Below the pieces are notes generated by a model. That model searched no databases and was not told the DNA's origin. It saw only the letters and a list, made by a program, of their open reading frames with translations. The translations under genes and the position numbers were made by a program. A stretch of 64,000 nucleotides of DNA from Centroberyx gerrardi. Its lineage: Eukaryota; Chordata; Actinopteri; Beryciformes; Berycidae. Location of the stretch: NCBI RefSeq assembly GCF_048128805.1, contig NC_136013.1, positions 441,432 through 505,431 of the forward strand. The letters run 5' to 3'. Below, piece by piece: positions 1-12,863 of the stretch (position 1 is the first letter of the stretch; every line of letters begins with the position of its first letter).

Positions 1-887
1 CCTGCTAACGACGCGGGAGGAGGCTCCTCCCCCCCCGCGCCACCGGTGGCTGTAGTACCTTCCAACGCCGCTCTGGCCACGCCCCCCCACGTTGCCGTCG
101 TCCCTGTAGTCGTCTCCTCCGTCGTCTCCTCCGCCGTCTCCTCCGCCGTCTCCTCCTCTTCTGTCGGTAACCATGGTAACCCGGCAGCACCTCCTCCCAG
201 GAGCCTCCAGGCCCGGCTGCCCGGCAGCAGCAGGCCGCTCCCCGACAAACCCTGCCTCGCCTCCTTCTCCCCCTCCGCCAAGACCGCCACCTCCTCCTCC
301 TCCTCCTCCTCCTCCTCCTCCTCCTCCTCTCGGCCTCCTCCCGTCACCGTCTCCCCGCTGAACCCCCCCCCAGCTCAGGGCCCCAGCGCGGAGCTGCGTG
401 CCCAGGCCCGGCAGGAGGAGCGCCCCCTGGTGGAGGAGCAGGAGGAAACGCCCAGCAGCGACGGCGGCGAGTTCGACTCAGGTTGGCTCTCTCATCACCC
501 TCCTCCTCCTCCTCCTCCTCCTCCTCTTCATCCCTTCATCCTGTCATCTCTCCGTCTGGGTTCGTGTCTGTTCCTCCCTCGCCTGGCTCCTCCTCACCTT
601 CATCCTCCTCTTCATCGCTGCACTCCTCTTCCTCCCTCTCTCCGTCCGTTAACCTGCTGCTGGGTGAGGCGAGCTCTTTCACTCCTCTTCTTCTCTTTCT
701 TTTAATTTCTTCCTCTTCTCTGCAGCTGCTTCTCTTTTTCTTTTTCTCTTCCTGCTGCATTTTATTTCTTTCTCCTTTTCCTCTTTCTCTTTTCTCCACT
801 CCCTTCATCATATTACAGCTGTGTGTTCAGGTGAATCCAGGTGAAACTTTTTAGGTGAAATAGTGTCTACTATTTACTGTCTATATA

Positions 888-969
<82 letters not shown>

Positions 970-977
970 TCTCTCTC

Positions 978-1019
<42 letters not shown>

Positions 1020-1620
1020 GCAGCCCCAGTGCTCAGCGTGGCGTCCTGCAGAGCGATGGCCAGCGAGCTGCAGAGCTGCCTCAGGAAGGCGACTGACCTC
1101 TACAGACAGGTGAGTGGCTTCAGTCTCCACACAGCAACAGACAGGTGAGTGGCTTCAGTCTCCACACAGCAACAGACAGGTGAGTGGCTTCAGTCTCCAC
1201 ACAGCAACAGACAGGTGAGCAACAGGTGTGTTCGGCTCAGGCTTCATATCAGAACCAAACACAGACACAAAGAATACATATTGTATGTAAAATGACATTA
1301 AAAAGAAAGAAAGGAAGAAAGATAAAATATGTAAGTAAGGGCAATAATAAAAGAATAAATAATAAATAAATCATAATAAAAACCAAGGATGAAGTAACTA
1401 ATTACATTTACTCACATTACTGTTCTCTGTTCTAAAGAGGAACTCAGGAACTTTTACTCTGAGGACATTTTAATTTAATTTTAACTTCTACTGCAGTAAA
1501 ATATCAGCAGAGTAACAGAACTTCTACTGCAGTAAAATATTTTAGTATATTTCCACCGCTGCTTTTAACCAGCAGATGTCAGTTGCGGGTGTGATCTTGC
1601 ATTACTTTGGTGTGCTGACT

Positions 1621-1663
<43 letters not shown>

Positions 1664-1936
1664 GTGAGCAGCGTCCCGGCCGTTGACTCCGCCCCCGACC
1701 AGCGAGAGATGGCCAGCCTCCTATCAGAGGCCTTCAGCGTCATGAGGGCGGAGCTAAACTCCCTGCCGCTCGCCGCCGGATCGGACGGCGGCGCTCCGAC
1801 GCCGAGCCCCGCCGCCGCGCCGCCGTGCATGCTGGGAGGAGAGGGGGGGCAGGAGAAGACCCTGGACCTGCTGGAACGATACTCACAACTGCTGCTGCAG
1901 GCTGTGGAGAAGAGACTGGAGCACAGACTGACATAG
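1..1936 (+). CDS. mapkbp1: 3' end of a probable mapkbp1 (WD40 JNK-scaffold) gene
   Basis: Three exons read in one frame: 1-481 (open from the first base, so the gene starts outside the window), 1024-1109 and 1664-1936, ending in TAG at 1934-1936. Introns are GT-AG with phases 1 and 0. The first exon is low-complexity (Ala, Pro, Val, Ser, including a poly-Ser run from TCC repeats) and ends in an acidic stretch. The last two encode two amphipathic helices, around SCRAMASELQSCLRKA and then LLERYSQLLLQAVEKRLEHR near the C-terminus. That arrangement resembles the C-terminal dimerisation helices of the MAPKBP1/WDR62 scaffolds, which bind JNK. The name rests on this resemblance from memory and on jmjd7 being on the same side, as in human; no WD40 repeat is in the window. 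An alternative is another large scaffold with a helical C-terminus. Confidence 0.5.
890..1023 (+). repeat. CT microsatellite forming an acceptor tract
   Basis: Almost pure CT dinucleotides run into CCCTGCAG, the 3' splice acceptor of the next exon at 1024. The microsatellite therefore serves as the polypyrimidine tract. Confidence 0.8.
1103..1224 (+). repeat. 35-bp tandem repeat copying the splice donor
   Basis: The exon ends CAGACAG at 1109 and the intron begins GTGAGTGGC. The junction plus 28 intronic bases is repeated, giving GTGAG donors at 1110, 1145, 1180 and 1215. Using a downstream donor would insert 35, 70 or 105 nt, and frame 0 meets a TGA at the end of the first unit. Confidence 0.85.
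1626..1663 (+). repeat. TG microsatellite abutting an acceptor
   Basis: A TG run followed directly by CAG at 1661-1663, the acceptor of the last exon of the mapkbp1-like gene. Confidence 0.8.
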
Positions 1937-2464
1937 AGACTCCTCCTCCTCCTCTTCCTCCTCCTCCCATTGCTCCTCTTCCTCCTCCTCTTCCTCTTTT
2001 CTTGTCCTCTCCCTCCTCCTCCTCCTCTTCCTCCTCTCCCTCCTCCTCTTCCTCCTCCTCCCATTGCTCCTCTTCCTCCTCCTCTTCCTCTTTTCTTGTC
2101 CTCCTCTCCCTCCTCCTCCTCCTCCTCCTCCTCTTCCTCCTCCCATTGCTCCTCTTCCTCCTCCTCTTCCTCTTTTCTTGTCCTCCTCTCCCTACTCCTC
2201 CTCCTCCTCCTCCCATTGCTCCTCTTCCTCTTTTCTTGTCCTCCTCTCCCTCCTCCTCCTCCTCCTCCTCCTCTTCCTCCTCCTTCATACTCTTCCTCCT
2301 CCTCTTCCTCTTTTCTTGTCCTCCTCTTCTTTCTCCTCCTCCCCCTCCTCTTCCTCCTCCCCCTCCTCCTCCTCCCATTGCTCCTCTTCCTCCTCCTTCA
2401 TACTCTTCCTCCTCCTCTTCCTCTTTTCTTGTCCTCCTCTTCCTCCTCCTCCTCCTCTTCCTCC

Positions 2465-2495
<31 letters not shown>

Positions 2496-2515
2496 CTCCT
2501 CCTCTTCCTCACAGC
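1937..2515 (+). repeat. CCT-rich homopyrimidine array in the 3' UTR
   Basis: About 580 bases immediately after the stop codon are nearly all C and T, built from CCTCCTCTTC-type units with recurring TTTTCTTGTCC and CCCATTGCTCC blocks. Long frames read through it on both strands (poly-Ser/Leu/Pro or Arg/Glu) are composition artefacts. It is probably transcribed as 3' UTR. Confidence 0.85.
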
Positions 2516-5500
2516 CGGCCCCTCCCTCCCTCTCGATGAAGGATCTCAAGCCATTTATTTTTGGGGTTTTTTGTTGTTTTTATCGTATGCAAGCGACACA
2601 GCGATGGATTTTTAGGATTTTTTTAAAGACAAGAAAGTGAAGCGACACTCAGCAACAGACGACACCTCTGATGTTTTTTTAGAAGTTGTGTTTTTTTAGT
2701 GTAAGAACTTGTTTCTTAGTCTCTCTGCTTCTTTACTCTGGACCAATCACACACAGCCGTCTCTCTTTTGTAAGACGGTTGTTTCTGCACATTCTGCTTC
2801 AGTTCAGCTGAAGACTCTGACTCTGTTTACAGGACAGCAATAATCCCACTACTGGCCTTTTTAGAAATAAGACTCTAATATTCCAATTGGGTTTCTTATA
2901 GACCTGTTCCCTTCATGTTCCTGTCCACAGTCCGGTCAGCAGGACAGAGGAGGATCACCGGAGACTCGGACAGTTTCAGACTTTACCGAACACTTCACGA
3001 TCTCCGTTTCCCTCTAAATCCTGAGCATGCTCAGTTTCAGCCTCTCCTTCTGTTTCCTGCTGTCGGTCTCTTTCTCCTCTGAAACCGGTTCAGCCTCCGG
3101 AAGGCAGAGGAGCGTCAGGCGGTCCGGAGAGTCCTGGTCCAGGTGTTTACGGTCTGAACCGCTTCAATAATGAGACTGAAACCGGAATACTGCACATGTC
3201 TTAATGAGATTCTGCTTACTGACTGTGACCTTATTCAGGTTCAGGGGATCAGAAAATGTTGTTTACATGGCAGTTTCTTATCCAGACTGTTGTCCTGATC
3301 TGGTTCGTATCAGATTGTTGCTGTCCAGGTGAACAGAGTCGGTGGAGGATCTGAAACCTCCTGAACCTGCTTCTTCAGAACTGAAAATGTCGGCGAATTC
3401 CAAACCAGGATGTGAAGTCTGACATGTCTGGATTCCTCGTAGAAGACGCTGCTCCTCTCTTGTGTTTTATGGAAGTTAATTTATTAGACAGATCTGAATG
3501 GATCTGAATGGATCTGAATGCAGCGGGGTATTTATTCCCAAACACTACTGAACCCCACCAGCTTCGGTCTGACTGAATTTCTTGACTGTTTTTTGCGGCC
3601 TGTTTGGGTCGGGGTCTTGAATATTGTTGTAAAAATTCCACCGTTGGAAACTTTAAAATTTATTAGCAATATCAACTGTTAGTCAGGTTTGGGCTGACAG
3701 AAAACTTTTATCACTGTTTGTTTGAACTTTTTTTGTAGTTTGGGTGAATTTCCATTTCTATTTCCTGAGTTCAGCTCAACTGTAACCTAGCAACCGGGCG
3801 AAACTCACGTCCTGTTGGCAACATGGAGGCAGAGGAGGAAGAGGAAGAGGTGAAGACATGAAGACGTTGAGTTTCTGAACGTTAAGAAACAGTTTCAGCA
3901 GCAAAGATCCAGGACAGAAACTCGATGTGAAGAAAAGGATCTGCAGGTTTGGTCTTGAACTCCGGACCGAACTGACGTGTTTCTAGTCTTAAACTTTACA
4001 AACTGACATCCATCTTTGTTTTTTTCCTCGTTACTTGAGTTCCCACACTGAGCGAGTCCAGTCTGTACATACAGTTTGTCTGTCGCTGTGTATTTATTTG
4101 GTCGGGGAGAGTCAGTGTTGTGAGACTACTGACGACGACTGACAACTGACTGTTGTTTCACTCCTCTGATGTTGGTTCTGCTGCTGCTGGATGAAAAGCT
4201 TTTATCTCCCAAAACAAAAACACCCGAATTTACAGGAATTAAGAAAAACTCAAATCTCATGTTCAGATTGACAGCCATGAGTTTTTATTCATGTAAAAGG
4301 ATTTGAAGAGTTTTTTGGGTTCCCAGGGTCACAGAAACTTTTATGCCCCAATGTTTTTATTTCCAAATTTTTATTCCAAAATAAAAGTAAAAAGCTCCAG
4401 AATTGGGTTCATTAGGGTTCCAGGTAACAGCAGTGACAGTTACATTAGACTTAGTTATCTTTCTTTCTTTAAGGGCTGCAAACAGGGGTCAAAGTTCAGT
4501 TTGAAATTTGAAGTTTCATAAAGTCTTAACGTTTTTTGTCAACGTTCAAATTGAAATACTAAGTTTAATAAAGTTTAAGTTTAAGCTTTTGTTTTTTGTT
4601 TTTTTCCGGGAAACATTTTGTTGTTTTGTTGTTTGGCTCGGAGCTCCGTGTTGAAATGTTTCCACCTTGTTAAATTTACATGTCATTACATGTCATTAAT
4701 ACACTTTACATGTAAAGTGACATTTATTCTCAAGTTCTGCCCAACAGTCTGCATCAGCTTTAACAAACTGAATCAGCTGAACCTGATGACATTTTCTCTG
4801 TCTGGACGATGATAAGACTGATCAGAGAGAAAACGCTCCAATCACAACAAGCCCCGCCTCCTCAGCATGACGCCGTCGCTGCAGGAAACAGGAAGTCGGA
4901 GTCAGGCGGTCCGGTCGGAGCAGGAAGCACAAGGCCAGTCCTGGTGGATCAGTGTCACAGCTGAAGAGGTTTGTGATGAAGAGTCTGTTACAGAGCGTCA
5001 TTTGCATAAATGTTTTAGTGAGTCAGTTGGAAACTGACTGAGCTGAAGCAGCTGAAGCGCAAAAAAGACACAAATTGTCCCGGAGCGTCGGCTCGGTCCG
5101 TCTCGGTGTCGCTCTGCTGCGACAGCTCACATCTGAGTTCACATTTCTTGCAGACTCGAGTGTTATAAAGACAAACAGATTGTATTTGATTGGACCTGGT
5201 TTCCCAAAAACATCCGTTCACTAACATCGTCTTTGCTTCACTTTAACTTCATGGTCTTTGCACTTGAAGGTTTTTGGGAAACTCGGAGCCACTGCTAGCA
5301 TGACAGCAGAGTATTATGCATGAAGAGCCTGGCGCCCCCTCTGGTCAGTCAGCAGGTTTGCATGGTTTGTTTGGAACCTTATAATCGCCCAGACAACTCC
5401 TTTTCAAATCAGTTCAAATAAAAACTTTTTCTTTCTTTTTTTTTTTAAGTAGTTGAAAGATAAACTTTACAAACTGTTAGCTAGTACCTGAATACTCACT

Positions 5501-6598
5501 GCCAGTAGAATAGCTCAGCTAAATTTAAACATCACTTTAAGTGTTGGGTTGACAGGATTGAGACTAAATACAGGCCTGTTATGGATTGTTAGGAGAGTGG
5601 TTACCATGGTTACGAGGGACACGCCGCCATGTTGGAAGAGTGACAACAAAATGAAAGATTGGAATTTTGTTGCCTTTTCCTCCCTGGTCACTTTTCAGAC
5701 TACAGATTTTTTTTCTAGGATTTTTCAGTGAGGAAGAGCTTATAATCTTACAGTCGTTCATTTTGCTCCAACATGGCGGCGCGTCCCTCGTAACCATGGT
5801 AACCACTCTCCTAACATGCTGACAGGACTGCAGACTGTTGGTAAAGCAGCGTTTTTGTACTGAGATCCACTTCAGATCTCTGTTGTTCTTCAGGAATGAA
5901 GGAAATAATGTTTCACATCTCAACGACAGCCACGTAGTTTTAAAGTTACACAATGGATTTGTAAAGTTATCAGGACCCAACAGTCATGAAACTCACTCAA
6001 CACATAAATAACTCTGGAAACTTTTAATTCAAGTAAGTAAAACTGACTGAAATTGCCGTACTGTTTTTTTCCTGTGTGACAGCAGTGATGAATTCTCTCT
6101 AAACTGCAGATGGACCACAAGGTTTTGTAGAAAAAAAATTTGTAGAAAAATCTGTTTTCTGGATTGTTCTTCTGTTCCTGTCAGTTTTTTATCCTCGGCT
6201 GCTCTGGTCTTCACAGAGAATAAAACTCAGATTTATTACAGTCGCCTGTTATCGACTCAGTTCTTTATGTCGTCAGTGAATTCACTTTGAGAAGGAGTTT
6301 CTTCTCTCAAATGGAAGCTCTTAAACCTGCAATAATCAATATCAGACCGTCTAACAATCCTGAACCTGATGTTGCTGTGTGGAGATTTAACTGAGTCATA
6401 AAGATATAAACCAACATCCAGCTGTGTTGCTGTTTCTCCTCTTCTCTAAAGCTTGTTGTCAGATTCCTGAACGAAGCTCCTCCCCCTCCATCCAGCAGCT
6501 TTTAACTTTTAAAACTAGCTCGTCTCCTCCCTCGCTCTCCCCCTCCCATCCCTGAAAAACATTCTGTAATGGAGGAAACGATGAAGCGAGCGAGGAAA
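2516..6598. other. Non-coding stretch after the mapkbp1-like gene
   Basis: No conserved coding frame was recognised. AATAAA-type signals near 4569 and 5416 could end a long 3' UTR. A triplicated GATCTGAATG unit occurs near 3491-3519. Two inverted copies of a TTACCATGGTTACGAGGG segment (near 5599 and 5787) flank a short stretch, suggesting a small inverted-repeat element. Confidence 0.5.
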
Positions 6599-7021
6599 CT
6601 TGTTAAACTAGTAAACTGTTAAACTAGTGAAATTGTTAAACTAATGAACTGTTAAACTAGTGAACTTCTTTAACTAGTAAACTTGTTAAACTAAACTAGT
6701 GAACTGTTAAACTAGTAAACTTGTTAAACTAGTGAACTGTTAAACTAGTGAACTTGTTAAACTAGTGAACTGTTAAACTAGTAAACTTGTTAAACTAGTG
6801 AACTGTTAAACTAGTGAACTTGTTAAACTAATGAACTGTTAAACTAGTGAACTTGTTAAACTAGTGAACTGTTAAACTAGTGAACTTCTTTAACTAGTAA
6901 ACTTGTTAAACTAGTGAATTGTTAAACTAGTAAACTTGTTAAACTAGTAAACTTGTTAAACTAGTGAACTTGTTAAACTAGTGAACTTCTTTAACTAGTA
7001 AACTTGTTAAACTAAACTAGT
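6598..7021. repeat. Minisatellite of GTTAAACTAGTGAACT units
   Basis: About 420 bases of alternating 15-17 bp units such as GTTAAACTAGTGAACT and GTTAAACTAGTAAACTT. The array resumes at 7541-7592 on the far side of the SINE at 7022-7540. Confidence 0.9.
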
Positions 7022-7540
7022 GAGCCAGCACCATAGCTCCTGCATCACATCACTAGCTTGCCTGGGAAGCTAAGCAGGTCTGGCTGTGGTTAGTCCTTGG
7101 ATGGAAGACCACCTGGTGCTGGAAGTGGTGTTGGAGGACCAGTAGGAGGTGCTCTTCCCTCTGGTCTCATGAATAATATCCCCAGTGCCCCAGGGCAGAG
7201 ACAGGGACTCTGTCCTGTGAGTGAGCAGCGTCCTTCGGATGAGACGTTAAACCGAGGTCCTGACTCTGTGGTCAATAAAGATCCCATCGGCACTCATCGC
7301 AAGAGTAGGGGTGTAACCCCGGTGCCCTGCCAAAATTCCCAAAACAGGCCTTCCTTCCATCATGGCCACCTAATCATCCCTCGTTACCTAATTGGCTCTT
7401 TCAGTCCTCTACTCTCCACTGAGATAGCTGATGTGTGGTGACAAACTGGCTGCCGTGCTGCTACCCCCCCCCCCGATATGTGAAGCGCTTTGAGTACTTA
7501 GAAAAGCGCTATGTAATCAATTATTATTAGTAATTATTAC
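7022..7540 (+). mobile_element. 5S rRNA-derived SINE (SINE3-type)
   Basis: The head (about 7050-7135) resembles the 5S rRNA internal promoter: GAAGCTAAGCAGG (A box), then GGTTAGTCCTTGGATGG and AAGACCACCTGG (C box). The body is non-coding. The tail, GTGAAGCGCTTTGAGTA followed by AAAAGCGCTATGTAA and a TTATTA end, matches the CR1-like tail typical of fish SINE3 elements. The homology breaks down after the 5S head, so this is not a 5S gene. It sits inside the minisatellite, with the same flanking sequence TTAAACTAAACTAGTGA on both sides. Confidence 0.85.
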
Positions 7541-8298
7541 TTGTTAAACTAAACTAGTGAACTGTTAAACTAGTAAACTTGTTAAACTAGTGAACTTGCT
7601 ACCTGCCTCTTCACTTGTCATTGTGGGTCATGTGACCTTCAGCAGGAGAGAGATCAGTCAAAGTGAGACTGGTTAGACGTACTGTTAGCTTAGCTGTTGG
7701 CATTATGCTTCCATCAGTACTGCAGTGGCTTTGCGGTGTTATTTACAAATGTGTTGAGGTTTCTGTCGCCCTCTAGTGGTCAGAAAAATCGCTTGTTGCA
7801 GCTTCAAAGGACAGTTCAGCCTGATTGGAGTTTCTTTCCCTTCCTGTTCTCCATCACTGCAGATGATTTTCCAGCTTTTATCACATTAGCAGATATTTGA
7901 TATTTTTCCTTCGTCCTAGTTGTTTTTCACAGTAAATATTTTGAAACAAACTCTGTCTAAATATTACCAGTTTCTCCCAGTAAAGAAGAGAGCAGCAGTT
8001 TAAATCTAGCTTTAATTTCTGTTTCATGTTCCAGACTGTAGCTGGAGGAAGAGTCTGGCTTTGGTTTGTCTGTTGGCTTGACTGGGTTGATTGACAGGAG
8101 GCGGGGCCTAACGGAACCACAGAGAATGTTAGCTATTGGGTAAAAGATTTATTTTGGAGAGGAAAATTAGAATTTTGTAATCCACAATCCCTGACTGTAA
8201 CCACAGGAAATCACTCAGAAGACCGTTCTTTTTCCCCAGTTTCATAATTTATTGATAAAAGGCACTTAACGAGGACAGAGTCCCATCCATCCCAGTTG

Positions 8299-9686
8299 TT
8301 AGAGGGGGAAGAGCAGGAAGCCGGAGAAGACGCTGAAGTTTCTGGAGTCGTCATAGAGCCGGTAGCTGGCCGGCAGACCGAGGCGCACGGCGTCGCCCTC
8401 CTGCAGGTCCAGACCGACGCCGCCGGACGCGGAGGCGTAGCCGCCGTGGGCGTTCAGCTCCAGGCTGAAGACGACGCGCTGGCTGTTCCTGTACAGGTAC
8501 AAACCCATGTAGCCCTTCAGGTAGTCAGCTGCCGTGAAGCTGAAGTAGTAAACGCCTCGGACCGGAGCGGTGAAGATGCCTGCAGGAGGAAACATTTAGC
8601 TTTAAACGTTTATTGTTCACATAAAAGAGACAGAGACTGTGGAGCCTCCTGGTGGCTCAGACCGCTCAGACCAGACCACCTAAATGTGGTGCGCTGGGTT
8701 CAAATCTGGCCTGGGACTTTTATACTGTTGACTGTCCTATAAATCAGAAATGCAAAAAACAAAACAAAACTAGAGGTTCAGATTGTGACAGAACTTTTAC
8801 TTTGATCACAGTTCCTTCTCACATTATGTTCTATTACCTTCTGAATAATGTTGACATTTTTAAAATGGCCCGTGTTCCTCTTTAATTACTGGCTTTTAGT
8901 TGTTTGTGTAAAAGTACAACCAGGTCTGAACAAGGAGACAATTTCCCCCCCAACAGATACTGCTGAGGAGCCCATGAGCAAGGCACTGAAACCTGCTCAG
9001 CTCCCACTGTCCGGCAGGAGGCTGGCTCTTCTAAACTGTAGCTGGTGTTTCCACTGACCAGGTTTCAAATCTATCATGTCATGTCTGACACTGGGCGGAG
9101 GATAAGCTTGGGCCGCCATTCGATAATATCACATATTGTGATATTGAATAAAAAGCCTTACAGCAGTATGAGAGTGTTTTAGTTTCATCATGGTTGGATG
9201 TGCTCTGGTTACCTGTGGTCTAGTTACCTGTGCTCTGGTTACCTGTGGTCTAGTTACCTGTGGTCTGGTTACCTGTGGTCTAGTTACCTGTGGTCTGGTT
9301 ACCTGTGCTCTGGTTACCTGTGGTCTAGTTACCTGTGGTCTGGTTACCTGTGGTCTGGTTACCTGCGGTCTGGTTACCTGTGGTCTAGTTACCTGCGGTC
9401 TAGTTACCTGTGCTCTGGTTACCTGTGGTCTAGTTACCTGTGGTCTAATTACCTGTGCTCTGGTTACCTGTGGTCTAGTTACCTGTGGTCTAATTACCTG
9501 TGCTCTGGTTACCTGCGGTCTGGTTACCTGCGGTCTAATTACCTGTGCTCTGGTTACCTGTGGTCTGGTTGTAGGCCTGGCCGATGTTGGTGATGGTCTT
9601 AGAGAAGACCAGAGTCGCCTCGTCATCAAACGGTCCCACTGATCCTGAATCAGTCAGACCAGCAGAGAACGCCACCTTCAGTTTGT
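8299..9686 (-). CDS. C1q coiled-coil gene, exons 38-39: C1q domain
   Basis: Exon 38 (9558-9686, 129 bp) starts the domain with KLKVAFSAG and ends YNQTTG. Exon 39 (8299-8579) continues GIFTAPVRGVYYFSF, passes ELNAHGGYASASGG and the LQEGDAVRLGL strand, and ends SVFSGFLLFPL before the stop at 8299-8301. These are hallmark C1q/TNF-fold motifs: the GIF.AP..G.Y.F core, G..L.L..GD.V.L, and the closing F.G.LL. The domain is full length (about 135 residues), which anchors the identity and strand of the whole gene. Confidence 0.92.
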
Positions 9687-12600
9687 CTGAAAGCAAAGCA
9701 GACGAGATGATACAGCTCTCTGCAGTGAAATACCTTTAACTTACAAACTCACTCAAATGCCTGGATGTGGATATTTTTATACCACAGAAACACATTTGTG
9801 GTCTTTGTGGACACAGTATCAGGCCTATTGTGTACATATTTCCCATTGGTTAATACATAAGACCATTGGAAAGGAATTTTATTCTCTTAGTGATCTAAAA
9901 CTAAAATCCAAACCTGAGTTTCCGCTCTTCAGCTGATCTTCAGTCACATTCAGTCTGCTGCTCAAAGCTGAAGATTACAGATCAGACTTTAGAGAACCAC
10001 ATTTAAAGGAGAATACTGGGTTTTATGTCTGTTTGTTCGTCTCTGCAGACGGTTAATTTCTGTTTCTGACTGAACTGATCATTTCATCACTGATCATCTG
10101 ATTGATTTAGTGTTTAGATAATGTCAGCTTGTTAGCTAGCTAACCATAGTATCTGGTCAGCTAACATCACTGTCTTGTTGTTAACACATCTGATTAGCAC
10201 ACTAGCTAACGTAGCTAGCAGCAGCTAGCGTTAGCATGTTCACATTAACATCAGTGTGTTTGCCGGCTAGTTAGCTAGCTAACAGTTTGTTCAGGTTAAC
10301 TGAGCTGACTCTTCTCAAGCTACAACTCAGAGTGTTTTGGAGTAGAGACTAGGGCTAAAGACAAGACAGTTTACTGTGTCACAGTAACCAAATCCACCTT
10401 ATCACACTATTCACTTTTACTGAGAACGTTACTGAATGGATCTACAGCCACACCACAACAAGCTGACTCAGCTGCTCTCTGCTTCTAGCTGCTTCATACA
10501 GATTTACACTTTATTAACTAACACACAGTTCTACAGATTTACACTTTATTAACTAACACACAGTTCTACAGATTTACACTTTATTAACTAACACACAGTT
10601 CTACAGATTTACACTTTATTAACTAACACAGTTCTACAGATTTACACTTTATTAACTAACACAGTTCTACAGATTTACACTTTATTAACTAACACACAGT
10701 TCTACAGATTTACACTTTATTAACTAACACACAGTTCTACAGATTTACACTTTATTAACTAACACACAGTTCTACAGATTTACACTTTATTAACTAACAC
10801 ACAGTTCTACATGTTCCTCCATCATGGAGACAGGCTGCAGCAGGTTGGTGATAAAACTGTAAAGTTTCTATTATCATCAGAATTTGAATGTGGAATAAAT
10901 CAATAAAGTAAGTCACCTGAGTTTTCTGTCTGTATCGTCGCCATCCGACTCTCACCAACACTCATTCTTGTCTCTAAAGCTAAAAACATGAAAAAAACAA
11001 CAAATTGTTAACTTTTAATCATTACTTGTGTAAATCCTCATTTCAGTTATTTTTCAGCGAGTCATATTATGGGGAAAGTTTCTGTGTTCGTCAAAATGGT
11101 TCATTGGCATTTCCTCACTGAAACCAAAGGGAACAGCTGCTGTCAAGGTCCTGCTTTATTAAATCCATTTAAATCTATTTAGTCTGAGACAGATTCTGTA
11201 TAAACAGATTGACATTACCTGCAGTCTTGGTTCCCAGAGCCGACAGTTCATTTGTTTTGGCTGAAACAATATAATTAACTGTTTTTTAAACCAGGCAAGT
11301 CGACAAGTTATTATTTACAATGAAAATACGAATAATGTTAAACCATAAAATCTGAATGATAACCATATTTTAATATCTTATTTAGTAGATGTGTCAATTA
11401 TAGTTGAAACAAACTGGGTTATGCTTGTTTCTTTCCAGTATTTTATCAATGCATTTAGTTTCCATTTGATCAGATGAAACTGTAAAGATCGCTGCAGCAG
11501 CAGAGAACAGGATATAGATCAGAACAGAACAAATAGAAAGTAATGAAGATATCACAACAAATAATTACAAAAGTACTCATTTAGAAATAATGCAACATAT
11601 AAACAGATAAAGATATTTCTTATTTTCAGAGAATCTCACCGGTGTTTTCTTTAGTAATCTGTTCCAGCTGCGTCTCGCTGCTGTTCAGTCTGTTCATCAG
11701 AGCTGAGAGGAAAAAAATCACCATCAGTTTCTGATTTATAAACCCGGGTTTCACTTTGGCCTTACTCCAGTGTATTTATACCTGCAGATGTACTGCAGGT
11801 ATAATAATAGTGTGCCAGGACTCGACACGACTTGGACTCGAGTCACAGTTTTATCATATTAAGTGCTTGCACAGTATTATTGTGTCATACTTTTCCACAG
11901 GTTAATACACTGGAGTGTTTCCCAAAATTTTGTTTAAAATTAAAAACTATAAATCCTCATCGAGCTGACCTGTACTCTCTGTCTTCAGCTCCTCCATCCG
12001 ACGCTCGCTGGCTCTCAGTTTGCTCTGGAAAGCTGGAAAACGAGAGGAAAGACAAGAGAAAACTAACTTCCCAACCCGCAGCAGGTTGTTTAACTCAGAC
12101 TCAGCAGAGCAGAAACGTTCAGGACTACAGAGCTGGAGGAGCAGAAACGTTCAGGACTACAGAGCTGGAGGAGCAGAAACGTTCAGGACTACAGAGTTTC
12201 CCAAAAACATGTTGAGACGACTTTCATCTTCAGCCGTTCTGAGTGAATGAAGGGAAGATGAGCTGATCAGCTGTCAGTTAAACTCTTCAGAAACACGTCT
12301 GTCTTTTACCGTCAGTCTGGTTCCTGCTGGCCGTCACTGCAGCTGCCTGGGCTGAAACAATAAGAAGCACTATAACTGTTTATATAGCTGACAATAGCTT
12401 TATTTCTATAGCACTGAACAAAGTGAACAAAACAAACATATGAACCAACAATCAGCTTTAATAAAGGAACAAGTTGACTGTTGAAAAAAAAGGTGACCCA
12501 TGATTATTAACATTACTATAAATATCAGAGGAAATAGTTGTTTTTAATAGTTGCATCTTACCTTCACTCTCTCTCTTCAGCTCCTCCAGTTGGTTTTCAG

Positions 12601-12808
12601 TGTCGCTCAGCCTCGCCTCCAACGCTGACAGAAGGGAAAATATCACCGCTTCACTTTACATCAAGTTTAAAAACACCTGAAAACACTGTGAAAACTGTAC
12701 TAACGTCATATTTAATACAGGAAATAATGCAGTCAAGTATTCTTTTAAAACAGCTAAAAAACAAAGGCTATGAATAAATGAATGAATGAATGAACTAGAT
12801 AGATAGAC

Positions 12809-12863
<55 letters not shown>

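Noticed and set aside
1740-2640. Long Ser/Leu/Pro and Arg/Glu-rich frames after the mapkbp1-like stop
   Set aside because: Homopyrimidine composition keeps frames open on both strands; no conserved sequence.
7022-7140. 5S rRNA gene
   Set aside because: Only the internal promoter part resembles 5S rRNA; the rest is SINE body with a CR1-like tail.
8296-8742. 148-codon plus-strand frame
   Set aside because: It is antisense to the C1q-domain exon, which has clear family motifs on the minus strand.
9129-9642. Repetitive protein frames of TRPQV or LVTCG units on either strand
   Set aside because: They come from the 15-bp intronic repeat and are out of frame with the C1q exons.
10085-10280. GCTAGC/GTTAGC-rich clusters as regulatory sites
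   Set aside because: Such TTAGCTAGC strings are common in fish non-coding DNA (also near 22390 and 50930) and show no positional logic here.
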